Positions 47,309 to 56,165 of a DNA stretch of 64,000 nt are shown piece after piece. The stretch is from Dermacoccus nishinomiyaensis (lineage in GTDB: Bacteria > Actinomycetota > Actinomycetes > Actinomycetales > Dermatophilaceae). The first letter of the stretch is position 1; each line of letters opens with the position of its first letter. The notes under the pieces are model-generated. The model made no database searches. It was not told where the DNA came from and saw only the letters and a list, made by a program, of their open reading frames with translations. A program made the translations under genes and the position numbers. The stretch covers positions 496,001 through 560,000 of the forward strand of contig NZ_UFXX01000001.1 of assembly GCF_900447535.1 (NCBI RefSeq), written 5' to 3'.

Positions 47309-48478
47309 TCACGCGCTGCGACGCTGCGCCATGTCGTCGGGGCGAGCAGTCTCGGCGGCGGCTTCGCCCTGCGTCGCCACGCCACCGTCGGGCCGCGCCC
47401 CACGATCCACCACGGCAGCTCGCTCGCCGTACGGGCGCCCATGCCTTGCGCCGGCCGACGTCTCGTTCTCCTGGTCGTACGGGGCGTCGTCGCCCGCCCG
47501 TGAACGCACCTTGGCCACCTGTTCCTCGATGAGCCCACGCGTCCGCGCACGCACTCCGATGGGCGCGGCGGCGACGGGCCACAGCCGCGCGACGGCACTG
47601 TTGAGCGCGGCACCGATGAGCACGGCAATCGACAACGAGTACAGCCATATCAGCGCGATGATCGCTGCTGCGAGCGGGCCGTAGATCGAGATGCCGCCGA
47701 CGGACGCCGACAACCAGCTCCGCAGGAACAGCGAGATGATGACCCAGGCGATGAGGGTGAATCCGGCGCCGGGCAGGTCGCGCACCCATGGCGTGCGCAC
47801 AGGTGTCGCGATGTAGTAGAGCGTCGCGAACCCGACGATCGTGATGGCGCCGACGACGGGCCAGTACAGCGTCAGCAGGAACAGCAGACCGGGCGGCAGC
47901 ATGCGTCCGAGCAGATCCGGGCCGATGACGATGAGTGGCAGCACGGCGCCGATGAACAGCAGCGAGACGAAATACAACGTCACCGACAGCGCACGGGCGC
48001 GCACGATGCCGCGCACGCCGCCCTGGCCGTACATGATCGAGATGGTGTCGACGATGACGTTGATCATCCGCGAACCGGACCACAGCGACAGCAGGAAGCC
48101 GATGGAGACGACGTCGGGGCGTCCGCCCTCGAGCGCGTCGTGCAGCGTCGGCATGACGACGTTCTGCAGCGCCTCCCCCGACAGGATCCCCTCGAGGTAA
48201 CGCTCGATCGAGCGGACGATGTCGTCCACGGTACGTCCGCCGAGGGCGCCGCCGACGTAGCCCATGACGCCGAGCAGGCCGTAGACGAGCGGCGGGAAGG
48301 ACAGCAACGCGAAGAAACCCGCCTCGGAGGCGAGGCCGGTGACGCGGTAGCGCATGCACTGGCGCAGCGTCTCGAGCACGAGGCGGCACACGGCGTAGAG
48401 GCCGGGCACGCGGCGCGCCACGCGGCGGGCGCGGGTACGCAGCATCGACGGTTGATCCTGCTCCGCCTGCTCGCTCAC
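47309..48478 (-). CDS. YihY/BrkB-family membrane protein
   Basis: 389 residues, GTG start. About six membrane helices in residues 45-295, with the family segments GLASEAGFFALLSFPPLVYGLLG, SLWSGSRMINVIVDTISIMYG and IYGPLAAAIIALIWLYSLSIAVLIGAALN. The last 85 residues are a hydrophilic, probably cytoplasmic tail. The family was once called ribonuclease BN by error; its real function is unknown. Divergent from glgX with 112 bp between. Confidence 0.88.
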   Translation of the reverse strand: MSEQAEQDQPSMLRTRARRVARRVPGLYAVCRLVLETLRQCMRYRVTGLASEAGFFALLSFPPLVYGLLGVMGYVGGALGGRTVDDIVRSIERYLEGILSGEALQNVVMPTLHDALEGGRPDVVSIGFLLSLWSGSRMINVIVDTISIMYGQGGVRGIVRARALSVTLYFVSLLFIGAVLPLIVIGPDLLGRMLPPGLLFLLTLYWPVVGAITIVGFATLYYIATPVRTPWVRDLPGAGFTLIAWVIISLFLRSWLSASVGGISIYGPLAAAIIALIWLYSLSIAVLIGAALNSAVARLWPVAAAPIGVRARTRGLIEEQVAKVRSRAGDDAPYDQENETSAGARHGRPYGERAAVVDRGARPDGGVATQGEAAAETARPDDMAQRRSA

Positions 48479-48590
48479 CCGAGCACGTTAGCGGCGTTCG
48501 TCGCGGAAGGCGGGGAGGCTCGCCGCAGCCGTGTCCACGCCCGAACCGGCGTGCGACGAGCGCGTCCTACTTCATGGTTAGGTAGACGCC

Positions 48591-50711
48591 ATGGATATCT
48601 GGCCGGGCAAGCCCTACCCCCTCGGTGCCACGTTCGACGGCACCGGCGTCAACTTCGCAATCTTCTCGGAAGCGGCCGAGAAGGTCTTCCTCTGCTTGGT
48701 CGACGACGACATGGTCGAGACGCGCATCGAGCTGACGGAGGTCGACGGCCACGTCTGGCATGGTTACGTGCCGAGCGTGCAGCCCGGTCAGCGGTACGGC
48801 TACCGCGTCGAGGGCCCGTACGACCCCGAGAACGGGCAGCGTTGCAACGTCAACAAGCTGTTGCTCGACCCGTACGCGAAGGCGATCGAGGGTCAGATCG
48901 ACGGCGACGAGTCTTTGTTCAGCTACTACTTCCTCGAGCAGGACAAGCGCAACGACGACGACTCGCTCGCTCACACGATGCTGAGCGTCGTCATCAACCC
49001 CTACTTCGACTGGGGTCACGACCACCCGCCGCAGCACGAGTACCACCAGAGCGTCATCTACGAGGCGCACGTCAAGGGTCTGACGATGACGCACCCGGAC
49101 GTGCCGGAGGAGATCCGTGGCACGTACGCCGCGATCGGTCACCCCGCGATCGTGCAGCACCTCGTCGACCTCGGCGTGACGGCGATCGAGCTCATGCCGG
49201 TGCACCAGTTCGTGCAGGACACGACGCTCGTCGAGAAGGGCCTGACGAACTACTGGGGTTACAACACGATCGGCTTCCTCGCGCCGCACAACGCGTACTC
49301 GGCGAGTGGCGAACGCGGTCAGCAGGTCACCGAGTTCAAGGCGATGGTCAAGGCACTGCACGAGGCGGGCATCGAGGTCATCCTCGACGTCGTCTACAAC
49401 CACACCGCCGAGGGCAACGAGAACGGCCCGACGCTGAGCTTCCGCGGCCTCGACAACGAGAACTACTACCGCCTCGTCGACGACAACAAGGCGCACTACT
49501 TCGACACGACGGGCACGGGCAACTCGCTGCTCATGCGCAGCCCGCACGTGCTGCAGCTCATCATGGATTCGCTGCGGTACTGGGTCAACGAGATGCACGT
49601 CGACGGTTTCCGCTTCGACCTCGCTGCGACGCTCGCGCGTCAGTTCCACGAGGTCGACCGGTTGAGCGCCTTCTTCGACATCATCCAGCAGGATCCCGTG
49701 ATCAGCCAGGTCAAGCTCATCGCCGAGCCCTGGGACGTCGGTGACGGCGGCTACCAGGTCGGCAACTTCCCGCCGCTGTGGACGGAGTGGAACGGCAAGT
49801 ACCGCGACACCGTGCGCGACTACTGGCGTGGTGAGCCGGGTTCGCTCGGCGAGTTCGCCTCCCGTCTCACTGGTTCGAGCGACCTGTACGCGCACTCGGG
49901 GCGTCGACCGATCGCGTCGATCAACTTCGTCACCGCGCACGACGGCTTCACGATGCGCGACCTCGTCAGCTACAACGAGAAGCACAACGACGCCAACGGC
50001 GAGGGCAACAACGACGGCGAATCGCACAACCGCAGCTGGAACTGCGGCGTCGAGGGCGAGACCGATGACGCGAGCGTGCTCGCGCTGCGGGATCGTCAGA
50101 TTCGCAACCACCTCGCGACGCTCATGCTGAGCCAAGGCGTGCCGATGCTGCTGCACGGTGACGAGCTGGGACGCACGCAGGGCGGCAACAACAACACGTA
50201 CTGCCAGGACAACGAGATCTCCTGGATCGACTGGGATCTCGACGACCGTCGCCGTTCGTTGCTGGAGTTCACGCAGCAGCTCATCGCGTTGCGTCGTACG
50301 CACCCGGCGTTCCAGCGTCGACGCTTCTTCGCCGGCGACGCCGAGCACGGTGGGCGCAGCGACTGGGGCGACATCGTCTGGTTCGGCGCGAACGGTGAGG
50401 AGATGCAGGACGGCGACTGGGCCTCCGGAGCTGGCACGATCATGGTCTACCTCAACGGTGACGCGATCCACGCGCAGGATGCGAAGGGCCAGTCGGTCGT
50501 CGACGACCACTTCCTGCTGCTGTTCAACCCCGGCCACGAGGAGACGCACTTCGTCATCCCCGAGGTCGTCAAGAAGGGTTCGGAGTGGAGTTTCGCCATC
50601 TCCAGCCTGCCCGAGGACGCCGAAGCAGGCGTCGAACTGAGCGGCGGCGACACCGTCAAGCTGCCCCCGCGCACCCTCGCGGTGCTGCAGGCGCCACGCA
50701 CAGAGAGCTGA
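48591..50711 (+). CDS. glgX: Glycogen debranching enzyme GlgX
   Basis: 706 residues. An N-terminal CBM48 domain (WPGKPYPLGATFDGTGVNFAIFSEAAEKV) precedes the GH13 barrel with VVYNHTAEGNE, VDGFRFDLAATL (nucleophile Asp), KLIAEPWDVG (acid/base Glu) and NFVTAHDGFTMRDL (third Asp). It hydrolyses alpha-1,6 branches of limit dextrins during glycogen breakdown. Codon use and GC match the surroundings. It is a single-gene unit ending at a long palindromic hairpin. Confidence 0.95.
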   Translation: MDIWPGKPYPLGATFDGTGVNFAIFSEAAEKVFLCLVDDDMVETRIELTEVDGHVWHGYVPSVQPGQRYGYRVEGPYDPENGQRCNVNKLLLDPYAKAIEGQIDGDESLFSYYFLEQDKRNDDDSLAHTMLSVVINPYFDWGHDHPPQHEYHQSVIYEAHVKGLTMTHPDVPEEIRGTYAAIGHPAIVQHLVDLGVTAIELMPVHQFVQDTTLVEKGLTNYWGYNTIGFLAPHNAYSASGERGQQVTEFKAMVKALHEAGIEVILDVVYNHTAEGNENGPTLSFRGLDNENYYRLVDDNKAHYFDTTGTGNSLLMRSPHVLQLIMDSLRYWVNEMHVDGFRFDLAATLARQFHEVDRLSAFFDIIQQDPVISQVKLIAEPWDVGDGGYQVGNFPPLWTEWNGKYRDTVRDYWRGEPGSLGEFASRLTGSSDLYAHSGRRPIASINFVTAHDGFTMRDLVSYNEKHNDANGEGNNDGESHNRSWNCGVEGETDDASVLALRDRQIRNHLATLMLSQGVPMLLHGDELGRTQGGNNNTYCQDNEISWIDWDLDDRRRSLLEFTQQLIALRRTHPAFQRRRFFAGDAEHGGRSDWGDIVWFGANGEEMQDGDWASGAGTIMVYLNGDAIHAQDAKGQSVVDDHFLLLFNPGHEETHFVIPEVVKKGSEWSFAISSLPEDAEAGVELSGGDTVKLPPRTLAVLQAPRTES

Positions 50712-50717
50712 CGAACG

Positions 50718-50767
50718 CATGACGAGGGGCTGACCGGTTCGATCGAACCGGTCAGCCCCTCGTCATG
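50718..50767 (+). terminator. Perfect 25-bp-arm palindrome after glgX
   Basis: CATGACGAGGGGCTGACC... and its exact complement, 50 bp without a mismatch, 7 bp after the glgX stop. With one bulged base the stem extends six to seven more pairs (GACGAAC/GTTCGTC). Convergent with ppk2; serves probably both genes. Confidence 0.75.
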
Positions 50768-50832
50768 TTCGTCTTCTCGTGCCTGGCGCGCCGCCGGCCG
50801 TGCTCGTACGGACCCGGCCCGCGGCGTGGACG

Positions 50833-52263
50833 TCAGAGCTTCTCGAGGCGAGCGCGCTGCTCGGGGACGTCGAACGTCGCCTCCGGCCACTCGAGGGCGA
50901 GGGCGCGCAGGTGCTCGAGGACGAGCTGCTGCACAGCAAGACGCGCATACCACTTGTTGTCGGCCGGGACGACGAACCACGGCGCGACGTCCGTCGACGT
51001 CTTCTCCAGCAGCGCCTGGTAGGCCTCCTGGTACTCACTCCAGTAGGAGCGTTCGACGAGGTCGCCCGGGTTGAACTTGTAGAACTTCTCCGGGTCCTCG
51101 AGACGCTCGGCAAGGCGCGCCTTCTGCTCGTCGGCGGAGATGTGGAGCATCACCTTGATGATCGTCGTGCCATTCGCGACGACCGACTCCTCGAACGCGT
51201 TGATCTGGCCGTAGCGACGCATCCACACCGGTCGCGAGACGAGGTCGTGGACACGCACGACGAGGACGTCCTCGTACTGGCTCCGGTCGAACACCCCGAC
51301 ATAACCGGGCTTGGGCAGCGCATTGCGGATGCGCCACAGGAACGGATGCGCTTGCTCTTCCTTCGTCGGCGTCTTGAAGGCCGTCAGCTCGACGCCCTGT
51401 GGGTCCATCGTGCCGACGACGTGACGCATGATGCCGCCCTTGCCGGAGGTGTCCATGCCCTGCACGAGCAGCAGGACGCTGCGCCCGCCGGGGTGACGCT
51501 CGCTCGCGTAGAGCCGCTCCTGCAGGTCAGCGAGCTCGTCGCCCGTCTTGCGCATGACCTTCTCGGCCTTCTTGGGCCCGCCGTCGAACGCGGGCGTGGA
51601 CGACGCGTCCAGGTCGGCGAGGACGAACCCCTCACCGACGCGCAGCGCCGAGGCGAAGTCGCTCTTGACGGCCTTGAACTTCTTCGTCTCCTTGCGCGTC
51701 GCCTTGTCACGGCCGACGTTCGCGATGACCTCCTCGGCCTGCTTGAGACGAGCCACCTTGGCGGGCGCAAGGCGAGCCGTGCTCGTCGACGTGTCGACGT
51801 TCTTCGCCTCGGACGTGGCGTCGGACGCCGACTTCTCCGCCTTCTTCTCGCCCTTCGCCGTCGGTGCCTCCGCCTCGGCGGTCTTCGACGTGGCCGCCGT
51901 CTTGGCCGCGCTCGCCTCGGACTTCTTCGTCGCCTCGGACTTCTTCTTCGCGTCGGACTTCGCCGTCGTGTCAGCCGACTTCTTGCTCGAGGACGACTTC
52001 TTCGACGCCTTGCCAGCCGACTTCTTCTTCGGCTGCGCGTCAGACGTCGTGGTCTTCGTGGACGCTCCCCCGGCGGCCGTGGTCTTGGCGGACGTCTTCG
52101 ACGACGTTCCCGCCTTCTTCGCCGACTTGGTCGTGTCGCTCTTGGTGGCGACCTTCGACGACGAGGAGGCGCTCTTCGCTGCCTTCTCGGGCGCCTCGGG
52201 CGACTCGCTCTTGGCCTTCTTGGACATACCAGTCATCGTGGCAGACCCGACCGGCGTTGTCAT
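50833..52263 (-). CDS. ppk2: Polyphosphate kinase 2 family protein with Lys/Ser/Ala-rich N-terminal tail
   Basis: 476 residues. The kinase core occupies about residues 170-476, with Walker A QGMDTSGKGG (268-277), GVFDRSQYEDVLV (Walker B/DRS) and the lid NAFEESVVANGTTIIKVMLHIS. PPK2 enzymes move phosphate between polyphosphate and nucleotides. The first 165 residues are almost only Lys, Ser, Ala and Thr, like histone H1 tails, and have no place in the usual fold of about 300 residues. GGAGG 9 nt before ATG 52263 supports the long start. Which PPK2 class it is cannot be told by eye. Confidence 0.9.
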   Translation of the reverse strand: MTTPVGSATMTGMSKKAKSESPEAPEKAAKSASSSSKVATKSDTTKSAKKAGTSSKTSAKTTAAGGASTKTTTSDAQPKKKSAGKASKKSSSSKKSADTTAKSDAKKKSEATKKSEASAAKTAATSKTAEAEAPTAKGEKKAEKSASDATSEAKNVDTSTSTARLAPAKVARLKQAEEVIANVGRDKATRKETKKFKAVKSDFASALRVGEGFVLADLDASSTPAFDGGPKKAEKVMRKTGDELADLQERLYASERHPGGRSVLLLVQGMDTSGKGGIMRHVVGTMDPQGVELTAFKTPTKEEQAHPFLWRIRNALPKPGYVGVFDRSQYEDVLVVRVHDLVSRPVWMRRYGQINAFEESVVANGTTIIKVMLHISADEQKARLAERLEDPEKFYKFNPGDLVERSYWSEYQEAYQALLEKTSTDVAPWFVVPADNKWYARLAVQQLVLEHLRALALEWPEATFDVPEQRARLEKL

Positions 52264-52413
52264 GCACTTCGCCTCCGCACGGACAAGCGATTCGGCGAGA
52301 TCACGGTGATCCGTTGGGGCGCAACGCTTTCGAAGGACGCCGATTCAACGCTCGTCGGCGACAGAGCGACCACCACCCGCTCGTTCCGCAGCGATCAGGC
52401 GTACGAACGGCCC

Positions 52414-53592
52414 TCAGCGAGCGAGGAACTCGCGGACGTATCGCTCCCAACGGGCCGGGTCGGTGTTCCACTCGCGCACATGTCGGGCCTGCTCCCAGCG
52501 CTGCCAGGTGACGATGTCAGGGCGCAGTCGTGCGAGCTCCGCGCTCGGTCCGTAGGGCACGAACTCGTCGTTGACGGAGTGGATGACGAGCATCGGCTTC
52601 GTCAGCTCGTCGGCGCGCGCGACCCAGTTCGTCAGCGTGACGTCGATCGCCTGCGCGAGCCCCGTCATCCGCCGGCTCGATCGGTTGCCGCCCAACAGAC
52701 GTGCCGCGAGGTCGGCGAGGCGCGGGTGCAGCCGATTGGCCCGCGCATGGTGAGCCATGACGTCGGCCCAGTCGAGCACCGGCCCGTCGAGGACGACGCG
52801 ACGCACCGCCCCCGCGTGGCCGCTGCGCGCGAGTACCTGCATGACGATCGCGCCGCCCATCGACCAGCCGAGCAGGTCGATGCTGCGCGCGCCCTCCCGC
52901 AGCGCGAACTCGAGGGCGAGATCGACGTCTTCCCACTCGGTGAGTCCGAGGGCGTACTTGCCGTCGCTGCTGGCGGGCCCGTCGGAGTCGTTGCGGTAGC
53001 TCGGGATGATGCACGAGATGCCGAGGTCGGTGAGCACCGGGACGGCGCGCAACGTCTCCCCGCGACGGGCGCCGCGGCCGTGGACGAGAACCGCCCAGCG
53101 GGTGCCGTCGCCGGCGCGCGTCACCCATGCCGGCGCGCGGCCGTTGACGGTGGGAAGCGCGAGTTCTTCGGTTCGGATGCCGTACGCGTCCTGGGGCGAA
53201 CCGTCGACGTACCAGCCGCTCCAGCGGGCGGGGCCCGGGAGGAGCTCGCCGCGCGTGACGGCGTCGACGGCCCGGATGACGCCGCCCGCGTCGGTGTGAC
53301 CGAGGATCTCGCCGATGCGAGCGTGGCCGCGTTCGTCGTCCCAGTACAGCCCGTAGCGGCCGGGCGCGAGGGATTCGACGCTCGACGCGAAGACTGCGCT
53401 CGTGGCCACCCCGTCGAGGCCGTGACGGACGGTCAGGACGTCCGCGTCGTTCGGTTTTTCCTTCTCAGGTGTGACGAGCTTGCGCGCGAAGACCGCCGCG
53501 ATGGTGACGGACGCCGCGCTCGTCGTCGCGGCGAGCGCCGCGCCCGTTCCGAGACCGAGCACGACGGACTGGCGGCTACTGAGACGCTTCAC
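52414..53592 (-). CDS. Alpha/beta hydrolase, membrane-anchored
   Basis: 392 residues, GTG start. An N-terminal hydrophobic segment (about 9-35, VLGLGTGAALAATTSAASVTIAAVF) is likely a signal anchor. The hydrolase domain has the oxyanion-side HGRGARRGE, the nucleophile elbow GWSMGGAIV, Asp in HSVNDEFVPYG and His near QARHVREWN. The domain before it (about 50-150) is not recognised. The substrate is unknown; an esterase or peptidase role is possible. It is alone, 150 bp upstream of ppk2. Confidence 0.85.
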   Translation of the reverse strand: MKRLSSRQSVVLGLGTGAALAATTSAASVTIAAVFARKLVTPEKEKPNDADVLTVRHGLDGVATSAVFASSVESLAPGRYGLYWDDERGHARIGEILGHTDAGGVIRAVDAVTRGELLPGPARWSGWYVDGSPQDAYGIRTEELALPTVNGRAPAWVTRAGDGTRWAVLVHGRGARRGETLRAVPVLTDLGISCIIPSYRNDSDGPASSDGKYALGLTEWEDVDLALEFALREGARSIDLLGWSMGGAIVMQVLARSGHAGAVRRVVLDGPVLDWADVMAHHARANRLHPRLADLAARLLGGNRSSRRMTGLAQAIDVTLTNWVARADELTKPMLVIHSVNDEFVPYGPSAELARLRPDIVTWQRWEQARHVREWNTDPARWERYVREFLAR

Positions 53593-53850
53593 TCTTCAAT
53601 TGTTTCATCGCGGCGGCCTCACGCCGTCGGGCGCCCCGTTCGTTCATCGGTGATCGAGGGTGTTCGTCGCGCCGACCTCCCCGCTGTCGGGACGCTTCTG
53701 GTTTCGGCGACCGCTCGTTCGTTCACTCGTGGCCGGGGTGTGCCGCTGCGCGCGTTCCGGTCGTGATGGTCATGAGTGACGCCTCATCTCGGATCGGAGC
53801 AGCGCCGAAGCACGGGCCGCGGCGACACGGATGGGGCGACAATGGGTGGC

Positions 53851-54903
53851 ATGAGCTTGCCCATCACACTGCCCGTCCAACCGATGCTCGCGAAGGCCGT
53901 CACGAGCGTGCCGGAGGGTGACGAGTTCACCTACGAACCGAAGTGGGACGGTTTCCGCTGCATCGTCGCGCGGGACGGCGACGACGTCGAGTTGCACTCG
54001 CGCGGCTCGAAGTTGCTGACGCGCTACTTCCCGGAACTCGTCGAGGCGCTGAAGTTGGCGCTGCCCGAGCGTGTCGTCCTCGACGGTGAGATCGTGCTGC
54101 GTCAGGGCTCGCCCGGGCATGAGCGGCTCAGTTGGGACGCGCTCAGCGCACGCATCCACCCCGCCGCGTCGCGCATCGAGAAGTTGGCCGCAGAGACGCC
54201 GGCGCAGTTCGTCGCGTTCGATCTGCTCGCCGAGGGCGACGACGACGTCATGGGCGAGCCGTTCGAGAAACGTCGCGCACGTCTGGAGGCGCTGTTCGCG
54301 CAGTGGCCGACGAGCGATTCGGTCTACCTGACGCGCACGACGCGCGACGCCGACGAGGCACGTCGCTGGTTCGAGCAGTTCGAGGGCGCGGGGCTCGACG
54401 GCGTCGTCGCGAAGCGTCGCTCCGACGTCTACGAGCCGGGCAAGCGCACGATGCTCAAAATCAAGCACAAGCGCACGGCCGAAGCCGTCGTCGTCGGTTA
54501 TCGCGTGCACAAGAGCGGCGATGGCGTCGGATCGCTGCTGCTCGCGCTCGCCGACGCGGACGGCGAGTTGCACAACGTCGGGGGCGTCAGCGCGTTCACG
54601 GCGGCGCGACGGCGCGAACTCGTCGACGAACTCGACCCGCTCGTCGTGCGCGACGCCGACGGCAACGCCGCGCACGGTGAGACGGATCGCTCACGCTTCA
54701 GCAGCTCGAAGGACGTCTCGTTCGTGCCCCTTCGCCCCGAACGCGTCGTCGAGGTCGCGTTCGATCAGTTGGAGGGCAACCGCTTCCGTCATGCCGTGAC
54801 GTTCCTGCGCTGGCGCCCCGACCGCGAGCCGACTTCCTGCACTCTCGAGCAGGTTGAACGCGCCCCCGACTATGACCTCGGAGAGGTGCTGCGACGCGGC
54901 TGA
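53851..54903 (+). CDS. ATP-dependent DNA ligase (LigC/LigD ligase-domain type)
   Basis: 350 residues from the ATG at 53851. The adenylation lysine is in YEPKWDGFRCIVA (Lys31); later nucleotidyltransferase motifs are VLDGEIVL, FDLLAEGDDD, GLDGVVAKRRSDVYEPGKRTMLKIKHKR. A C-terminal OB fold completes the enzyme. It matches stand-alone LigC of mycobacteria or the ligase domain of LigD, used in repair. A separate LigD-type polymerase gene lies 1.3 kb away in the opposite orientation. Upstream codons (53776 on) are not part of the family. Confidence 0.92.
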   Translation: MSLPITLPVQPMLAKAVTSVPEGDEFTYEPKWDGFRCIVARDGDDVELHSRGSKLLTRYFPELVEALKLALPERVVLDGEIVLRQGSPGHERLSWDALSARIHPAASRIEKLAAETPAQFVAFDLLAEGDDDVMGEPFEKRRARLEALFAQWPTSDSVYLTRTTRDADEARRWFEQFEGAGLDGVVAKRRSDVYEPGKRTMLKIKHKRTAEAVVVGYRVHKSGDGVGSLLLALADADGELHNVGGVSAFTAARRRELVDELDPLVVRDADGNAAHGETDRSRFSSSKDVSFVPLRPERVVEVAFDQLEGNRFRHAVTFLRWRPDREPTSCTLEQVERAPDYDLGEVLRRG

Positions 54904-55052
54904 CCCGCCGCGCCTGGTTCGCCGTCACGCCCGTTCGTCGTCACGCCCAGCGCCCCGGCATCCCCGTCGTCATCGCTCCCCCGTCGTCCCTACTCCCCTG
55001 ACGACGACCGTTCTGCGATTCCTGTCCCCTTCGCGAATCCCGTTTCCTTTCT

Positions 55053-55147
55053 CGATTTGCGTCCACATCTGCGATCTTCGTCCACATTCTCAAGCCAGCA
55101 GGTCCCAACGGACGCCGGCGTGAATATGGACGAAGATCGCAGATGTG
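55053..55147. repeat. Intergenic inverted-repeat array with GTCCACA cores (copy 2)
   Basis: Two plus-strand units (55053-55068, 55069-55089) and one minus-strand unit (55122-55147) of the family seen at 36925. Bases 55065-55089 and 55122-55146 form a 25-bp inverted repeat with one mismatch. TCGTCCACA at 55078-55086 is one base from the DnaA box TTGTCCACA. It lies between the convergent ligase and HTH genes and may also end transcription. The rest of the gap 54904-55052 shows nothing. Confidence 0.7.
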
Positions 55148-55161
55148 TACAGGCGAGCGCG

Positions 55162-55482
55162 TCAGCCCGCCAGCGCGATGTTCTCGTCGACGACGGGCTT
55201 GTCGGCCTTCTTGCCGAAGCGCTGCTGCGCCGCCTGCTTGCTGATGCCGAGGCTCTCGCCGATCTGGGCCCACGAGTCGCCCTTGGCGCGACGCTCGGCG
55301 ACGACCCACTTGATCGTGTCGGACATGAGGTTGTTGAGCATGGCGAGCCCCTCGAGCTCGTCCTTGGTGAACAGGTGCGTCTGCACCCGGAAGCCCTCCA
55401 TGATGCGCGCGGCCGCCTCTTCGACGGACTTCTCGGAGATTCCGCGCAGTTCCTGGGGCAGGGGCTTACTGATCTTGGGCAT
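55162..55482 (-). CDS. Small helix-turn-helix protein
   Basis: 106 residues. A helix-turn-helix is visible near residues 68-90 (DSWAQIGESLGISKQAAQQRFG), similar to those of sigma-factor region 4 or AsiA-type actinobacterial regulators; the rest is helical. The target is unknown. The stop lies 14 bp from the repeat array. Single-gene unit. Confidence 0.75.
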   Translation of the reverse strand: MPKISKPLPQELRGISEKSVEEAAARIMEGFRVQTHLFTKDELEGLAMLNNLMSDTIKWVVAERRAKGDSWAQIGESLGISKQAAQQRFGKKADKPVVDENIALAG

Positions 55483-55650
55483 GCCCTGAGGCTAGGTCGC
55501 GCAGCAGGGCGTGTCAATTAGAGTTGACTGGGTCACAGAGCCGCACCCCATCGAATACTCCACGCACCCCTACGGCTGTCGCCCATCACATCGCGCGACC
55601 GCGAGCAACCTCGCCGCTGGGCTCGACGTGGCAACGCACGCGTCGCACGA

Positions 55651-56165
55651 CTACGTCGCTCGCGGCGCCTCCCAGATGACGTGTTCGACGGGTCGCGATC
55701 GTGCTGGCGGTCGCTGAGCTACAGCCCCACGCGCTCCGCCACCCGCGCTGACGCCGGGTTGTTCGTCGCCATGACGGCGACGAGCGGCGCGTCAGGCCCC
55801 TGGCGCAGCGCCCATTCGACGACGGCGCTGGCGGCCTGGGCCGCGTAACCCGGGCCCCAGTGGTCGGAGTCGAAGCGGTAGTAGAGGTTGAGCACGGGCT
55901 CGCCACCGAGGTCACGCAGCTCTACGCCTCAGAAACCGACGACCTCGCCCGTGTCGTCGACGACGGCTGCGTACCCAAACCCGTGCTGACGCCAGTGCGC
56001 GCGCCACGACGCGATGAGGTCGACGGCCTCGGAGGCCGCCTTCATGCGCCCCGACGGCAGATGGGCATACGTCCGCGGATCCCCGTGGATGCGCCAGCAC
56101 GCGTCGACGTCGGCGTCCGAGGGCTCGCGCAGCACGAGCCGCTCGGTCTCGAGCCACGGCGTCAC
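55651..56165 (-). pseudogene. GNAT acetyltransferase with nonsense and frameshift lesions
   Basis: A typical ribosomal-protein-type GNAT begins ETERLVLREPSDADVDACWR and runs to DDTGEVVGF, then meets TGA at 55929-55931. The same frame continues with GVELRDLGGEPVLNLYYRF, HWGPGYAAQAASAVVEWAL and NPASARVAERVG, then a second stop (55719-55721). Adding one G in the run before it restores the usual C-terminus RPVEHVIWEAPRAT, ending at 55651. Its start overlaps the stop of the polymerase gene (ATGA). Non-functional as read. Confidence 0.75.

Noticed and set aside
48567-50720. 717-codon frame on the minus strand
   Set aside because: Mirror of glgX; composition of a shadow frame.
50779-53766. Long open frame of 995 codons on the plus strand
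   Set aside because: Antisense to ppk2 and the alpha/beta hydrolase; Arg/Val/Asp-rich composition typical of GC-driven frames. Both opposite-strand genes have clear domains.
55929-55931. Selenocysteine TGA in the GNAT gene
   Set aside because: GNATs do not use Sec, no SECIS-like hairpin was noticed, and a second lesion is present downstream.
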